Below are positions 11,296-22,320 of a stretch of 64,000 nt of DNA, piece by piece (position 1 is the stretch's first letter; every line of letters begins with the position of its first letter). The stretch covers positions 12,090,001 to 12,154,000 of the forward strand of contig NC_065898.1 in assembly GCF_905147045.1 (NCBI RefSeq), in the 5' to 3' direction. The stretch comes from Nymphalis io. Taxonomy: Eukaryota > Arthropoda > Insecta > Lepidoptera > Nymphalidae. A program made the translations under genes and the position numbers. The notes below the pieces were generated by a model. The model was not told where the DNA came from. It was given only the letters and a program-made list of their open reading frames with translations, and did not search any database.

Positions 11296-14200
11296 TGCCG
11301 TGGAGTACCGGCTTAGAATAGTACTCCCCCAATCTCATCCCGTGGGTGTCGTAAGAGGCGACTGAGGGACGGGGAAAAGGGGGGATGGGCAGCAGCGTCC
11401 CCCCTCCCATAAACATCTTACCCCCTACTGCGCTCGCCAACACGCCTGCCCAGCGCGGCGAGTATGGGCAAACCACCTCCCTAAATGGCAGATGCGCCCA
11501 AAAAAAGGCCCCCAGTTACCGGCAAGCCCGCTAGGCCCGACCAAGGTAGCGGTCGCGGTATCGGCAGGGCAGGGGGTGCTAAGAATCACCGGTTCACGGC
11601 AGGCTACCGTATAAAACGACTGAAAATGGCAACGTATAATGGACGCTCGATGAGGCTGGACCATCACCTCGCCGAATTAGAAGTAGAGTTAAGTCATATA
11701 AACTGGCATATACTGGGGTTATCTGAAGTCCGAAGACAGGGGGAGGACACGATAACTCTAGAGTCCGGTAACTTACTCTACTTCCGCGAAGGTGATAACC
11801 TCTCCCAGGGTGGTGTCGGTTTTCTAGTCAAAAAGGATCTCATTAGCAGCATTGTGGAAATCAGTAGTGTGTCGAACCGGGTAGCGTACCTTGTCCTAAA
11901 ACTTTCCGACAGGTACTCCCTGAAGGTTGTACAGGTATATGCGCCAACTTCGACATACTCTGATGATGTGGTCGAAGCGATGTACGAGGACATCGCAAAG
12001 GCCCTCAACGACACCTCGAGGGCCCACTACAATGTTGTTATGGGAGACTTTAATGCTAAAGTGGGAGTACAAGATAGCGGTGAATCGAAAGTCGGACCTT
12101 ACGGCTTGGGCTGCAGAAATCACAGGGGGCAAATGCTGGTAAACTTCCTCGAAGCGCAGGGGCTTTTTTTGATGAATTCTTTCTTTCAAAAGAAGCCTCA
12201 GAGGAGGTGGACCTGGCGAAGCCCCGATAACGTGACAAGGAACGAGATAGACTTTATCATCTCGAATAAAAGGCACATATTTAGAGATGTTTCAGTGATC
12301 AACAGGTTTAATACCGGAAGTGATCACCGCTTGGTTCGAGGCACTCTAAATATCAACTTAAAAGCCGAAAGATCGAGAATGATGAGGTCTACTCTCCGAC
12401 CTACCATGCTCCAAGCTGCTCAAGGCTCCGAAAAGTTCCAAATGGAACTTCAAAATCAATTCACCGCGTTGGAAACCATAAGCAGCATTGATGAGAGAAC
12501 CGACACGCTGGTCAAAATACTGCAAAACACATCCCGCAAGTGTTTTCCGCCACAGAGAAGAGACAACGCACCAAAACTCTCTGCTGAGACACTCGAGCTC
12601 ATGAGAAAACGACGAGAACTACCATCGTTTTTGTCAGATAAGGCCTTAAACCGAACAATAAAAACGCTGACGCGACGCGATCTCCGACGCTCCAATACCC
12701 GTGCCATCAAGGCTGCGATTGAGCAAAATCGGGGATCGAAAGTGTTCGCTCGCAAGTTTGGGAGGCCGCGTCTGACAAAACTTAAAACTGAAAATGGTGG
12801 GGTCGTTACCTCTAGGCCTGAGATTATCGGAGAAGTAGAGAGGTTTTATGGGCAGTTGTTCTCTTCAAGATCGGATAAACCCATGGGAATCAGTATTGAT
12901 GACCAGCGCGCCCCTCTTATGCGCCATTACTCCGAGGAGCTCCCGGTCGTTGACCAAGGAGAGATTAGGGCGGCTCTAGAACAGCTTAAAAACAACAAAT
13001 CTCCGGGAGATGACGGAATCACAACAGAGTTGCTTAAGGCAGGCGGGACTCCGGTCCTGAAAGAGCTAGCAAGCCTCTTTAATTCCGTCATCCAACATGG
13101 CAAGACCCCGGAAACGTGGAGCGGGAGTGAGGTGGTACTGTTTTTCAAGAAAGGTGATAAAACCCTCTTGAAAAACTACAGACCAATCTCCCTCCTGAGT
13201 CACGTGTATAAGCTGTTCTCAAGAGTCGTCACGAACCGTCTCGCCAGACGACTTGACGAGTTCCAGCCCCCAGAGCAAGCCGGCTTTCGATCAGGCTACA
13301 GCACCGTGGACCACATCCATACTGTTCGGCAGATTGTGCAGAAAACCGAAGAGTACAATCAGCCGCTGTGTATGGCATTTGTGGACTACGAGAAAGCCTT
13401 CGATTCCATCGAAACCTGGGCAGTGCTCGACTCATTGCAGAGATGTCATATCGATTGGAGATATATCGAGGTACTGAGATGTCTGTACAACGCCGCTACA
13501 ATGACTGTCCACATCCAGGACTGTAAGACGAAGGCGATCCAATTGCGCAGAGGGGTGAGACAGGGGGATGTAATATCCCCGAAACCGTTCACCAACGCGT
13601 TGGAAGACGTTTTCAAAACGCTGGATTGGACTAGGTATGGAGTCAATGTAAACGGCGAGTACATCTCACACCTTCGATTTGCCGACGATATCGTCATCAT
13701 AGCAGAGTCGCTGGAACAACTCACCGAAATGCTGCGTAGCCTAGGCGAGTCTTCCCGGTGTGTCGGTCTCGGCATGAACTTGGACAAGACCAAGGTCATG
13801 TTCAATAGGCATGTCGTGCCGGGACCGATATACGTCGAGGGGAAACCTCTCGAAGTTGTTAGTGAATATACCTACCTAGGACAGATAATACAAGTCGGTA
13901 GGAACAACTTCGAGAAGGAAGCCGATCGAAGAATTCGCTTGGGATGGGCAGCATTTGGCAACCTTCGTCAAGTCCTCAAGTCGTCTATACCGCAATGTTT
14001 GAAGACGAAAGTCTTCAACCAATGCGTCTTACCTGCCATGACATACGGTGCCGAAACGTGGACACTAACTGCGGGACTAGTCCACAAATTCAAAGTCGCT
14101 CAGCGTGCTATGGAGCGAGCTATGCTCGGAGTATCTTTGAAGGATAAGATCAGAAATGAGATTATCCGGAAAAGAACCGGAGTCACCGACATAGCTTGCA

Positions 14201-14460
14201 AAATTAGCAGGCTGAAGTGGCAGTGGGCTGGTCACGTATGTCGTAGGACCGATGGCCGTTGGAGCAGACGAGTCCTAGAGTGGAGACCGCGAATCGGCAA
14301 GCGCAGCGTAGGGCGCCCTCCAGCCAGGTGGACCGACGACCTTAAGAAGGTGGCGGGCACCAACTGGATGCGGAAGGCGGAGGACAGGGAGCTTTGGCGC
14401 ACCTTGGGAGAGGCCTATGTTCAGCAGTGGACAACGATTGGCTGTTGATTGATTGATTGA
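11296..14460 (+). mobile_element. Full-length RTE-clade LINE with 12-bp target duplication
   Basis: The element is about 3.16 kb, with a 189-bp 5' leader, a single ORF, and a very short 3' region ending in TTGA/GATT repeats (14444-14460). That is the typical RTE layout: no poly(A), a tail of short repeats, and almost no 3'UTR. It is flanked by ttatagacgtat at 11284-11295 and again at 14461-14472, an exact 12-bp target site duplication. The length, the open ORF and the exact duplication point to a recent insertion. Its local base composition (GC richer) differs sharply from the flanks. Confidence 0.93.
11485..14448 (+). CDS. RTE LINE polyprotein: endonuclease and reverse transcriptase
   Basis: The ORF is 987 codons without interruption. 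After a basic N-terminus (residues 1-45) comes an APE-like endonuclease from about residue 48 (MATYNGRSM), with LSEVRRQG at about 79 (catalytic Glu), MGDFNAKVG at about 186 and SDHRLV at about 279. The reverse transcriptase spans about residues 490-770: NNKSPGDDGI at about 503, AFVDYEKAFDS at about 631 (first catalytic Asp), GVRQGDVISP at about 690 and FADDIV at about 732 (catalytic DD). A C-terminal region with WAGHVCRR, GRWSRR and GRPPARWTDDL follows. This is the RTE order. It nicks target DNA and copies its own RNA in the nucleus. The Met at 11485 is the first in frame; one at about residue 48, at the endonuclease start, is an alternative. Confidence 0.93.
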   Translation: MADAPKKRPPVTGKPARPDQGSGRGIGRAGGAKNHRFTAGYRIKRLKMATYNGRSMRLDHHLAELEVELSHINWHILGLSEVRRQGEDTITLESGNLLYFREGDNLSQGGVGFLVKKDLISSIVEISSVSNRVAYLVLKLSDRYSLKVVQVYAPTSTYSDDVVEAMYEDIAKALNDTSRAHYNVVMGDFNAKVGVQDSGESKVGPYGLGCRNHRGQMLVNFLEAQGLFLMNSFFQKKPQRRWTWRSPDNVTRNEIDFIISNKRHIFRDVSVINRFNTGSDHRLVRGTLNINLKAERSRMMRSTLRPTMLQAAQGSEKFQMELQNQFTALETISSIDERTDTLVKILQNTSRKCFPPQRRDNAPKLSAETLELMRKRRELPSFLSDKALNRTIKTLTRRDLRRSNTRAIKAAIEQNRGSKVFARKFGRPRLTKLKTENGGVVTSRPEIIGEVERFYGQLFSSRSDKPMGISIDDQRAPLMRHYSEELPVVDQGEIRAALEQLKNNKSPGDDGITTELLKAGGTPVLKELASLFNSVIQHGKTPETWSGSEVVLFFKKGDKTLLKNYRPISLLSHVYKLFSRVVTNRLARRLDEFQPPEQAGFRSGYSTVDHIHTVRQIVQKTEEYNQPLCMAFVDYEKAFDSIETWAVLDSLQRCHIDWRYIEVLRCLYNAATMTVHIQDCKTKAIQLRRGVRQGDVISPKPFTNALEDVFKTLDWTRYGVNVNGEYISHLRFADDIVIIAESLEQLTEMLRSLGESSRCVGLGMNLDKTKVMFNRHVVPGPIYVEGKPLEVVSEYTYLGQIIQVGRNNFEKEADRRIRLGWAAFGNLRQVLKSSIPQCLKTKVFNQCVLPAMTYGAETWTLTAGLVHKFKVAQRAMERAMLGVSLKDKIRNEIIRKRTGVTDIACKISRLKWQWAGHVCRRTDGRWSRRVLEWRPRIGKRSVGRPPARWTDDLKKVAGTNWMRKAEDRELWRTLGEAYVQQWTTIGC

Positions 14461-14472
14461 TTATAGACGTAT

Positions 14473-15160
14473 GCTGTCCCATAAATTGTTAAATGATAAT
14501 GGTTGAATAGACTAAATTCAATTTTTTTTAAATGTTTTATTAATTGTGGAGATTATTGACAATAATATAACACTGACAACAGCATGTTTTTTTAATTTGC
14601 TTAAACTATTAATAATTATTAATATTATTCGTCTATATCTTACAAATTAACTCTTCACTACCGAGCTCACGAAATGATCCCAGCCTACGTAGTATTTTAC
14701 GACTCCATAAACAGATTTTATGCGTCAACAATCAAAGGGTTGACTCTGTTGACGTTTTCAGATGAATTAAGGACTCATTTTTACTTAATTAAAACATTCT
14801 TTCAAAGTTTGACTCTCTATAAGTATATTTTTGAAGAAAAATATAAAAACCAACCTCCGAGTTCCCCACCTCGGTGATGTAAGGAATGGATAGTATTTAT
14901 TACAATGCCTATGTATGTGAGCGGTAATGACAACTTACTTTATCAGGGCGTCCATCTGAGTTTCTAAAATAAATTAAATATTAAGTTCTCATTTTATTAT
15001 ACAACACATTCAAATATATTAGCTGTTACCTTCAAATCAGTATACAACATATGTATTGCTGTTTATCAATAGAATATAACTATGATGAATCGCTTGCTCA
15101 AAGTATTGCCACCAAGTAAATTTTGATAATACAAAATATTTTTTAAACCTATGTGACTTA
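14473..15160. other. AT-rich stretch without recognised genes
   Basis: Nothing clear. A weak SINE-A-like trace ('gtaaggaatgg...ttacaatgcc') lies at 14877-14950. Confidence 0.5.
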
Positions 15161-15164
15161 AAAA

Positions 15165-15245
15165 ACTAATACGTCTGGATTTGAACCCAGAGTTTTTTTG
15201 TACTATCCGTGACTATGGGCCCACTAAGCCATCTTAAGCTACTAA
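15165..15245 (-). mobile_element. tRNA-like SINE head fragment
   Basis: The minus strand has an A-box-like 'gatggcttagtgg' and a B-box-like 'gggttcaaatcc' about 55 bp apart. It is related to the SINE-B head but lacks the SINE-B body. Confidence 0.5.
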
Positions 15246-15572
15246 CAATAATAAATATAATAATAATAAAGAACGTTTTAGGTGAATAACTTTTTATTGT
15301 GATGTTAGTTTTAATACAGTCGAAAAGGATAGTCCGGGGCTATCTTGTATTGAATAAAAGCCTTTTTCTGTCCGCCATTATGATTTATAACTCCACGAAA
15401 ACATATATTTTCTCTTGAAAACTCTTGACGAAATTAGGTCGTATTAAGATAAGTATTATTTATGATATAAGTGTTATAATGACTCGCACTATTCATCACT
15501 TTGCTCACGAAATATTAGATTAAATATTTCGTAACCCGTTTGTATATTCCCGTAAACATACGTTTTTTTTTA

Positions 15573-15738
15573 TATCACAGATAGGTGGACGGAATAAATA
15601 GCTTAGGAATTAAGATGACACAGGCTCAGCCTTCAAAGCGGAACGGTACAATATTAAGTATTTGCTGTTTAGAGGTAAAATAACTGGTGAGTGTGTGATA
15701 TCCACCCAGACGGCCTTTCACAAAGCTCTACCACCTAA
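15573..15738 (-). mobile_element. SINE-A (Metulj-like), degenerate
   Basis: It keeps 'gataggtggacgg', 'ccttcaaagcggaac', 'cccagacgg' and 'caaagctctaccacc' in family order on the minus strand, with large internal losses. Confidence 0.6.
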
Positions 15739-15773
15739 TAAAATAAATAAAAATTAAATAAATAAAATTTATA

Positions 15774-16113
15774 CAGTAACAGTAACAGTAACAGCCTGTT
15801 AATGTCCCACTGCTGGGCTAAGGCCTCCTCTCCCTTTTGAGGAGAAGGTTTGGAGCTTATTCCACCACGCTGCTCCAATGCGGGTTGGTAGAATACACAT
15901 GTGACAGAATTTCAATGAAATTAGACACATGCAGGTTTCCTCACGATGTTTTCCTTCACCGTTAAGCACGAGATGAATTATAAACACAAATTAAGCACAT
16001 GAAAATTCAGTGGTGCTTGCCCGGGTTTGAACCCACGATCATCGGTTAAGATTCATGCGTTTTTACCACTAGGCCATCTCGGCTTTCTTACCACTAGGCC
16101 ATCTCGGCTTGAT
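15774..16113 (-). mobile_element. SINE-B (tRNA-headed), full length with 11-bp target duplication
   Basis: It is flanked by taaaatttata at 15763-15773 and 16114-16124. The head carries an intact B box (gggttcaaaccc as minus-strand gggttcaaacccg) and the A box tggcctagtgg. The tail is (CTGTTA)n. The first about 25 bp of the head (gccgagatggcctagtggta) are present twice in tandem (16063-16110). Confidence 0.88.
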
Positions 16114-16439
16114 TAAAATTTATATTTAATATTAATTAATTTATCTTAGTGTTGGGAAATGGATCCCCTTCAATGGGTCGTTTGTATTGAGGTAACGACT
16201 GTAAGCATTGTCTATTAATAATTCTGTATTTATTTTAAGATATCGTATTTACTTTGAATAACACATAAATATACACGTGAATTGGTGGTAATATTCAGTG
16301 GTAATATCTATCTTGACAAATATATCAAGTGGCGATTAATATTTTTAAATCTTATAATAAAAACATAAATAAATAAATAAATTACTGTAATAAATATGGC
16401 ATAAAGTTGAAATAATATGTTGTTTTTCATTTTATATTT

Positions 16440-16700
16440 GGACCGGTTGGCGTGGTTTGTAGAAACTTGCCTTTCACGCCGAAGGTTATGGGATTCCCAC
16501 CCAGGATAGACATTTGTGTGCATGAACATGTCTGTTTATCCTGAGTCTGGGTGTAATTATCAATATAAGTATGTATTTACAAAAGAAAAGTCATATATGT
16601 AGTGTGTCAGTTGTCTGGTTTCCAAAGCACAAGCTCTGTTTAATTTGGGATCAGATAGCCTTGTGTGAATAATGTCCCAGGATATTATTATTTATAATTA
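16440..16700 (+). mobile_element. SINE-C (tRNA-headed), full length
   Basis: It starts 'ggaccggttggcgtggtttg', with 'gcctttcacgccgaaggtt' and a decayed B box 'gggattcccaccca', then the body 'catgaacatgtctgt', 'cctgagtctgggtgtaatta' and 'cagttgtctggtttcc', and ends 'gtcccaggatattattattt'. The (ATT)n-like end is typical of the family. Confidence 0.82.
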
Positions 16701-16704
16701 TAGA

Positions 16705-17255
16705 AATTTAATTGTATTTTATTAACATTCCTATGTTATTAGATTGATGATGATGATTTTATAATTTTATTTGGCAAAATCTTAAACATATTTAAGTTAT
16801 ACATCACAAAACAAGAACGCATTTAGAAGCTTATGATTCTATTCTATTGTTCAGTTTTCTACATGAGTACACCACAAATGTCGATAATGCGCCCCTATTA
16901 TTCTTTCCGGATATTATATATACATATGTGCGGAACATTAATGTTGTTCAAAAATGATCCTTATTCTTTAACTTTAAGGGTTTTAATTTAAAGGGTTTGG
17001 TTGTAAATGCTACGTCACGTTCTTCGCATAAAATGTTGGGTTCTCAGAAAAATATTAAATGCAATAAGCGGTCATGGATCTTTCTTAAATTATGTTACGA
17101 TGTCGTTTCCGTTATGAGTTAAATTGGTAAATATATGTGTAAGTTCAATATGGTATAAACGTAAAGCAATTAATTGACACTATTCAGCTGGGTTGCAAGT
17201 AATGCGATCTTTGATAATAAAAAAATATAAATAAAAGTACACTTTAATGAGAACT
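16705..17255. other. AT-rich stretch without recognised genes
   Basis: I see no gene, RNA or repeat I can place. Confidence 0.55.
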
Positions 17256-17261
17256 TAACTT

Positions 17262-17345
17262 AAATTTAAAGCTACCATCCGCTTCTAATGTAAATTCAAC
17301 CAACAAGAATCGGTAAGAAACTTAGTAGTTACTCTTTTCAGATAG
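17262..17345 (-). mobile_element. LINE 3'-end fragment (widespread lepidopteran type)
   Basis: The blocks 'gctaccatccgcttct', 'aatcggtaagaaacttag' and 'tagttactcttttcag' correspond on the minus strand to the 'aactgagtttcttgccggtt...gaaccggtggtag' 3' region common in lepidopteran LINEs. The family name is not certain. Confidence 0.55.
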
Positions 17346-17924
17346 TTAAATAACACAGGTTATTAAAGCTTGCGAAGAAACGATGAATTGACTTTGCGAA
17401 GATGGAAAACTTGTGCAAACTACTTTACGTTTCTATACTTAAGTCCTTGTAATTTAACATTTATTTGTAAAGAAATTATTTGAGTGAAGTATGCTTCTAC
17501 AATACCAGTAGACAAATACCTTTTCAAAGATAAAGATTCGCGGTTTTATTTGCAATGCTTCTGCATTGCAGATGGCCAGATCTTAGAATTTATTTCAAGA
17601 CACGCAGATTTTCTTATGAAGTTTTTCTTCACTGCAGCGGTGCCGTTCTGTAAGAATTCACTTCATTACTCACCCGTTAAATGTTGATTCATGGTGATAT
17701 ACTATTTTGATGCGTGTATTCTTGAAATGTTATAATTATTATTGTCAATGTCGCATGTAATGTGAGTTGTCACTAAGTAGACTTTAATTAGTTATAAGAA
17801 ATAATGTTATTAGTAAACCCTGCTTCTGAGTATATGTCTGACAAAAATAAATGGACTGAATAATTGATGAATCTCGGGTAAGAACCATCTAAGTGTGTGT
17901 ATTTTATACAAATTTATATTTTAG

Positions 17925-18055
17925 TTGTAAAAAAAAATACTGCGTTTCTTGCCGGTTTTTTTGCGGTTGAATCCACATTTCGAACCGGTGGTATCGCTTG
18001 ACGATTCATACGTAAAAGTCTATAAGAATAAAAATATTTTGATTTGATTTCACTT
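17925..18055 (+). mobile_element. LINE 3'-end fragment, same family as 17262, opposite orientation
   Basis: It contains 'tttcttgccggtttttt', 'gaatccacatttcgaacc', 'ggtggtatcg', 'tgacgattcatacgtaaaag' and an 'attttgatttgattt' end, matching the common lepidopteran LINE terminus in order. Confidence 0.65.
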
Positions 18056-18184
18056 TTTAACATTTGACGGCCGATTTCTGCGATGATTCCTAAGTTTGAT
18101 CTTACAGAATAGCCTAAAGAACATAAAACGAATTGCAAAATGAAATTAACTCTTATAAAAAAATTAAGTGCTTCTTCTCGGTCT

Positions 18185-18625
18185 TTTACTTTATTGCTGA
18201 ACGTGTCCACTTTGATCTAGGGTCTGGGTCACGATCTCTGTGAATTTTCTCCAGTCCTTCCTGTCCTCAGATTTTCTCAGGGTTGTGGTCACTTGGAGAC
18301 CAGTGAGGTTGGTAACTTGGTCCGACCATCGTGTGGGGCAGCGGCCACTTGGTCGTTTCCCCTCTACTTTGCCAAGCACCATCAGCTTGTCAAGGTTGTC
18401 AGGCTGCCTTCGCGCTATATGACCAAAATAACAAAGGACACGCTGGTAGCAAATACTTGACAATCTCGTTTTTATGTGCAGTTGTTGTAGGATCGAGACA
18501 TTGATTCTCTTGGCCGTCCACGGTATGTCACATCTCGAACGCGTCGATCTTCTTCCTCTCCAGTGAGCGAATTATCCAGGATTCCGAGCCATAAAGAAAG
18601 ATGGAACATATCATAAGTGCTTAAT
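18185..18625 (-). mobile_element. LINE C-terminal fragment (RTE-like)
   Basis: A 90-codon frame at 18191-18463 reads YFGHIARRQPDNLDKLMVLG, then KVEGKRPSGRCPTRWSDQV. This is the 'GH..RR...GRRS.GRP..RW.D' block found at the C-terminus of RTE-type LINE proteins. Upstream on the minus strand, similarity continues in other frames to 'YGSESWI', so the copy is frameshifted. It is not a close copy of the element at 11296. Confidence 0.7.
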
Positions 18626-18639
18626 GCATATATATAGGT

Positions 18640-19290
18640 GCACGTGGCTCAATGTTATATTTAAATTGTTACATACTTTTATAATATATATTTCAATAAT
18701 GAGAAAATCATTGAATCACAATTTCTTTGTTTAAATAAGACTTATTTTTTTAGTATTACTTCTAATTAAAAAATAAAGTTTTATATGTAAATGATTGTTC
18801 TTTGGCGTTAATTTAACTTATTGAGCGTGTTAGTAATTAAATGTTTGTGAAGAAATAATGCTTTAATGCCTTAATTCATAATTATTATAGCAATTATTAA
18901 CTGTGTACAATTTTATGTAAATAATTTTATGTTCATCTTCTATTCAAATTCTTATAACGACAAATTGAATTTTTAATATTCACATCATATATATTTTCGA
19001 TATATTGTCCCTAGAGGACTTAACCGGAAATTGCGAGTCTAGAAGCCGGGAAAGCTGGTGCTTTTTCATTTTCGGTAATATAAAAACCTGCTTGTGTCGA
19101 ATTAAATTCTGCTTCATATGTACCTGCGTTGTTGCGCGGTGGGTTAGTCAAGCTTACTCCTTGAGAGTAGCACTATAGATAGCACTGTAGTTCCGCCACT
19201 GCAGAGAACGAGATGAATAATAAGCACTAATTTGGAACATGACACTCAACACGTAAAACGCAATCTTCGGATTTTTGGATAAAAACTATA
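18640..19290. other. AT-rich stretch without recognised genes
   Basis: Nothing recognised. Confidence 0.5.
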
Positions 19291-19292
19291 TG

Positions 19293-19295
<3 letters not shown>

Positions 19296-19378
<83 letters not shown>
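19296..19378. repeat. (TA)n microsatellite
   Basis: About 80 bp of pure AT/TA dinucleotide, directly abutting a SINE-A copy on its A-tail side. It probably expanded from the SINE tail. Confidence 0.95.
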
Positions 19379-19380
<2 letters not shown>

Positions 19381-19645
19381 GATAGGCAGACGGGCGAATA
19401 AGGCCTCTGGTGGTAACAATCGCCTTTGGACATTAGCACTGTAAGAAATATTAACTGTTCCTTACATCGCCAATGCGCCACCAACCTTGGGAAACAAGAT
19501 GTTTTGACCCTTGTGCCTGTAATTACACTGGCTAACTCACCGTTCAAACCGGAATACAACAATACTGAGTATTAATATTCAACAGTAGAATATCCCATGG
19601 GTGGGTGGTACCCAGACGGGCTTGCACAAAGTCCTCCCAACAAGT
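19379..19645 (-). mobile_element. SINE-A (Metulj-like), diverged
   Basis: It runs from 'gataggcagacgggcg' through 'ccaaccttgggaaacaagat' and 'cgttcaaaccggaatac' to 'cacaaagtcctcccaac'. It is clearly older than the 21045 and 22677 copies. Confidence 0.8.
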
Positions 19646-19659
19646 AAACTACTCACTGG

Positions 19660-20260
19660 GCCATCATAGATTTTAATATATGGAATTTTGTTAATGGAAA
19701 ATAGTAAAGCTTAAGTATTTTGCCGTCGAATTTACATTTATTAAGTTTATGTATTTAGTAAGTTTTCATTAAATTAAATTTGTAAAATGAAGAATATAAA
19801 GTACTTGAAAGAGCTTACTTGAATAAATAATATATTGGTCTCGATATTATTACTCCTACATAAATCCTGACTTTTTAATTCTCTAAAAGGCTATTTGTAT
19901 TCAACAAATTATTTCCATTAAGATACTCCAACTATATACTAATTCCCATTATAATTTAATATACAAAATGTAAAAATATTTTTACAAATTCAAATCTTAT
20001 TTCGAATTTAAAAAATGTATTTCGATTCAATCCTGTGAACGTTGATAACAGCGTCCTTGAAGTCTAGCTGGAAAACGCTTGAGTTAGGATTTTTAGTATT
20101 TTCCTTTTGAATAACAGAACGAGTTATAACTTTTATTAAATTGCAATTACTTATCGGCACCATTTACATGTGTGGTACGTGTCAGTGTCATTGGAGGTAG
20201 GATTATAAGTTGAGTTGGTAACTAGTGAATATCTTAATAAATGAATGGCAAGTACATTAA
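19660..20260. other. AT-rich stretch without recognised genes
   Basis: Nothing recognised. Confidence 0.5.
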
Positions 20261-20261
20261 C

Positions 20262-20512
20262 GAAGTCGAGATGGCCCAGTGGTAAGAACGCGTGAATCTT
20301 AACCGATGAACGTGGGTTCAAACCCGGGCAAGCACCTCTGAATTTTCATGTGCTTAATTTCTGTTATAATTCATCTCGTGCTTTTCGGTGTGGGAAAATA
20401 TCGTGAGGAAACCTGCATGTGTCTAATTTCATCGAAATTCTGCCACATGTGTATTCCACCAACCCGCATTGGAGCAGCGTGGTGGAATAAGCTCCAAACC
20501 TTCTCCTCAAAA
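20262..20512 (+). mobile_element. SINE-B (tRNA-headed), 3'-truncated
   Basis: It starts 'gaagtcgagatggcccagtgg', has an intact B box 'gggttcaaacccg', and runs to 'ccaaaccttctcctcaaaa', lacking the last block ('gggagaggaggcctt...'). The end is followed by A-rich sequence. Confidence 0.85.
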
Positions 20513-20514
20513 AA

Positions 20515-21040
20515 TAATAATATAAAAAAGTAGAACAGCTTGAAATTAATACATAGAGTGTAAAACAATCTTAACTAATTATTTATCTTGTTTCAATTGT
20601 TGTTTATGTTATATTATCAATACTCATAACTTAAAAATAATGTTATATAAAAATATTCTCATAATTGTTTTGTAATCAGTCCTCTGCCAAAACGTTTCCT
20701 GGAAGAGATCGCTGCCATAAAGAATATTATTTACTTATTGTTATCATAAAATCTAGCAACGTAGTACTCGATAGTATATATCTGCCATGCACACATAAGG
20801 AAGTAGAGTCCGGCGGCCGAGAGTGTCATGCCGTTTGTCATCACGGCTAACGAGTGATTCTCACCTTCAAGGCGCCCCAAAAACAGGTTTCACATCAAAC
20901 AATATTAATGGAATTAGGCTAGGCTACACCTAAGATATTGGTACTATGTGTGTATTACATATGCCTCATCTTTCAGGCTGACAGCAAAAAATGTTTCATG
21001 AGAATATACTGTTATATGTCAAACATATAATAGGTACTTC
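20515..21040. other. Stretch without recognised genes
   Basis: Nothing recognised; slightly GC richer near 20800-20880. Confidence 0.5.
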
Positions 21041-21044
21041 AAGT

Positions 21045-21340
21045 ACTGGTGGTAGGGCTTTGTGCAAGCTCGTCTGGGTAGGTACCACCCACTCATCAGA
21101 TATTCTACCGCAAAACAGCAATACTTGATATTGTTGTGTTCCGGTTTGAAGGGTGAGTGAGCCAGTGTAATTACAGGCACAAGGGACATAAAATCTTAGT
21201 TCCCAAGGTTGGTGGCGCATTGGCTATAAGCGATGGTTGACATTTCTTACAATGCCAATGTCTAAGGGCGTTTGGTGACCACTTACCATCAGGTGGCCCA
21301 TATGCTCGTCCACCTTCCTATTCTATAAGAAAAAAAAAAG
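21045..21340 (+). mobile_element. SINE-A (Metulj-like), full length
   Basis: It runs from 'actggtggtagggctttgtg' to 'ctattctataagaaaaaaaa'. It carries the family blocks 'ggtaccacccactcatcag', 'ccggtttgaagggtgagtga' and 'ggtggcgcattgg'. Confidence 0.9.
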
Positions 21341-21404
21341 TAAATGATATATTGCTGAAATTTCTTCCAATATCTTATATTACGCCATACAATTCAGTCT
21401 GTAT

Positions 21405-21475
21405 ATCTTTGTTAGTGCTCTGTACAGGCCCGTCTGGATGGATACAATCCATTCATTAATTATTTTACCATAAAG
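21405..21475 (+). mobile_element. SINE-A fragment, degenerate 5' part
   Basis: It keeps 'gctctgtacaggcccgtctg', 'tccattcattaatta' and 'ttttaccat' in family order. Confidence 0.45.
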
Positions 21476-21479
21476 GAAC

Positions 21480-21990
21480 TAATATCTAAATAATATATAA
21501 ATTATAATATTAAAATTTATTATTAAAATTTCCTCTATTGATTAGTGTATTTTACGATAAGTCTTTTGAGCTATTGTTAGTAAAAATTATTGTATCAAAG
21601 TAGAACGCGTTTTTTTTTTCTAGTCAAAATAAAGCAAAACTTAAAAATTTTAATATTTCTGATGTAGGGTGAATGTGTGTTATGTCATTCATGGTGCTAT
21701 TGGTGACACTCTCTTTTATATATATTATTCGAAAATCATCAGCTACAGGCTCTCTTGGATTTCTTATCATCTTCAAATATCTTAATAGGTAGCTTTGCAT
21801 TCTAAGAGTGCAAATCATTATAAATTTATCTAATTTATTTTTGGTACAGTCTAGCTTTGGTCTTATTAACACAATCCAATTGTTATTATTTAGTCTTTCT
21901 CTTGTCTTTATCCAGATATATACTATGCATTCTTCTAGTACTCGTCTAGGAATCGGTCAGTGTTTTGTACAAGTACAGTGTGTGATTATA
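21480..21990. other. AT-rich stretch without recognised genes
   Basis: Nothing recognised. Confidence 0.45.
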
Positions 21991-21994
21991 CAAA

Positions 21995-22258
21995 TGTGCA
22001 GGACATATTACAGTCCACAAGAGTGTGCGCAATTAAAGGTGCACTCTTTATTCTTTAACTTTAATAATCCAATGGGATGGCAATCCGGCACGACCGGAAA
22101 GAGCTCAGATGTTTAACAAAAGGCCTCACGTGCGAGGCACGGGTTTTTCTGTCTGTAGTGTACAGACAGAAAAACCCATTAACTCTTTATTGGCCTGCCC
22201 CGGGATTTAAACCCAGGACCTCGGGTTAAACGAGGCGGACACTATTACGGACACTATA
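21995..22258 (-). mobile_element. SINE-D (tRNA-headed) with an internal hairpin
   Basis: It carries 'gcaggacatattacagtcca', 'gtgcactctttattc' and 'gggatggcaatccggcacga' and the head-side 'cctgccccgggatttaaacc'. Positions 22141-22157 and 22161-22177 are exact inverted copies of each other around a 3-bp centre. It lies just 5' of the channel exon at 22321. Confidence 0.75.
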
Positions 22259-22320
22259 CATTGTAAATATATTATATGATTTTTAAATAATTATTTAACT
22301 GAACAATTTCTTGGCCACAG

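Noticed and set aside
19227..19562. Open frame with a long Ile-Tyr repeat (similar at 24385-24591)
   Set aside because: Translation of a (TA)n microsatellite.
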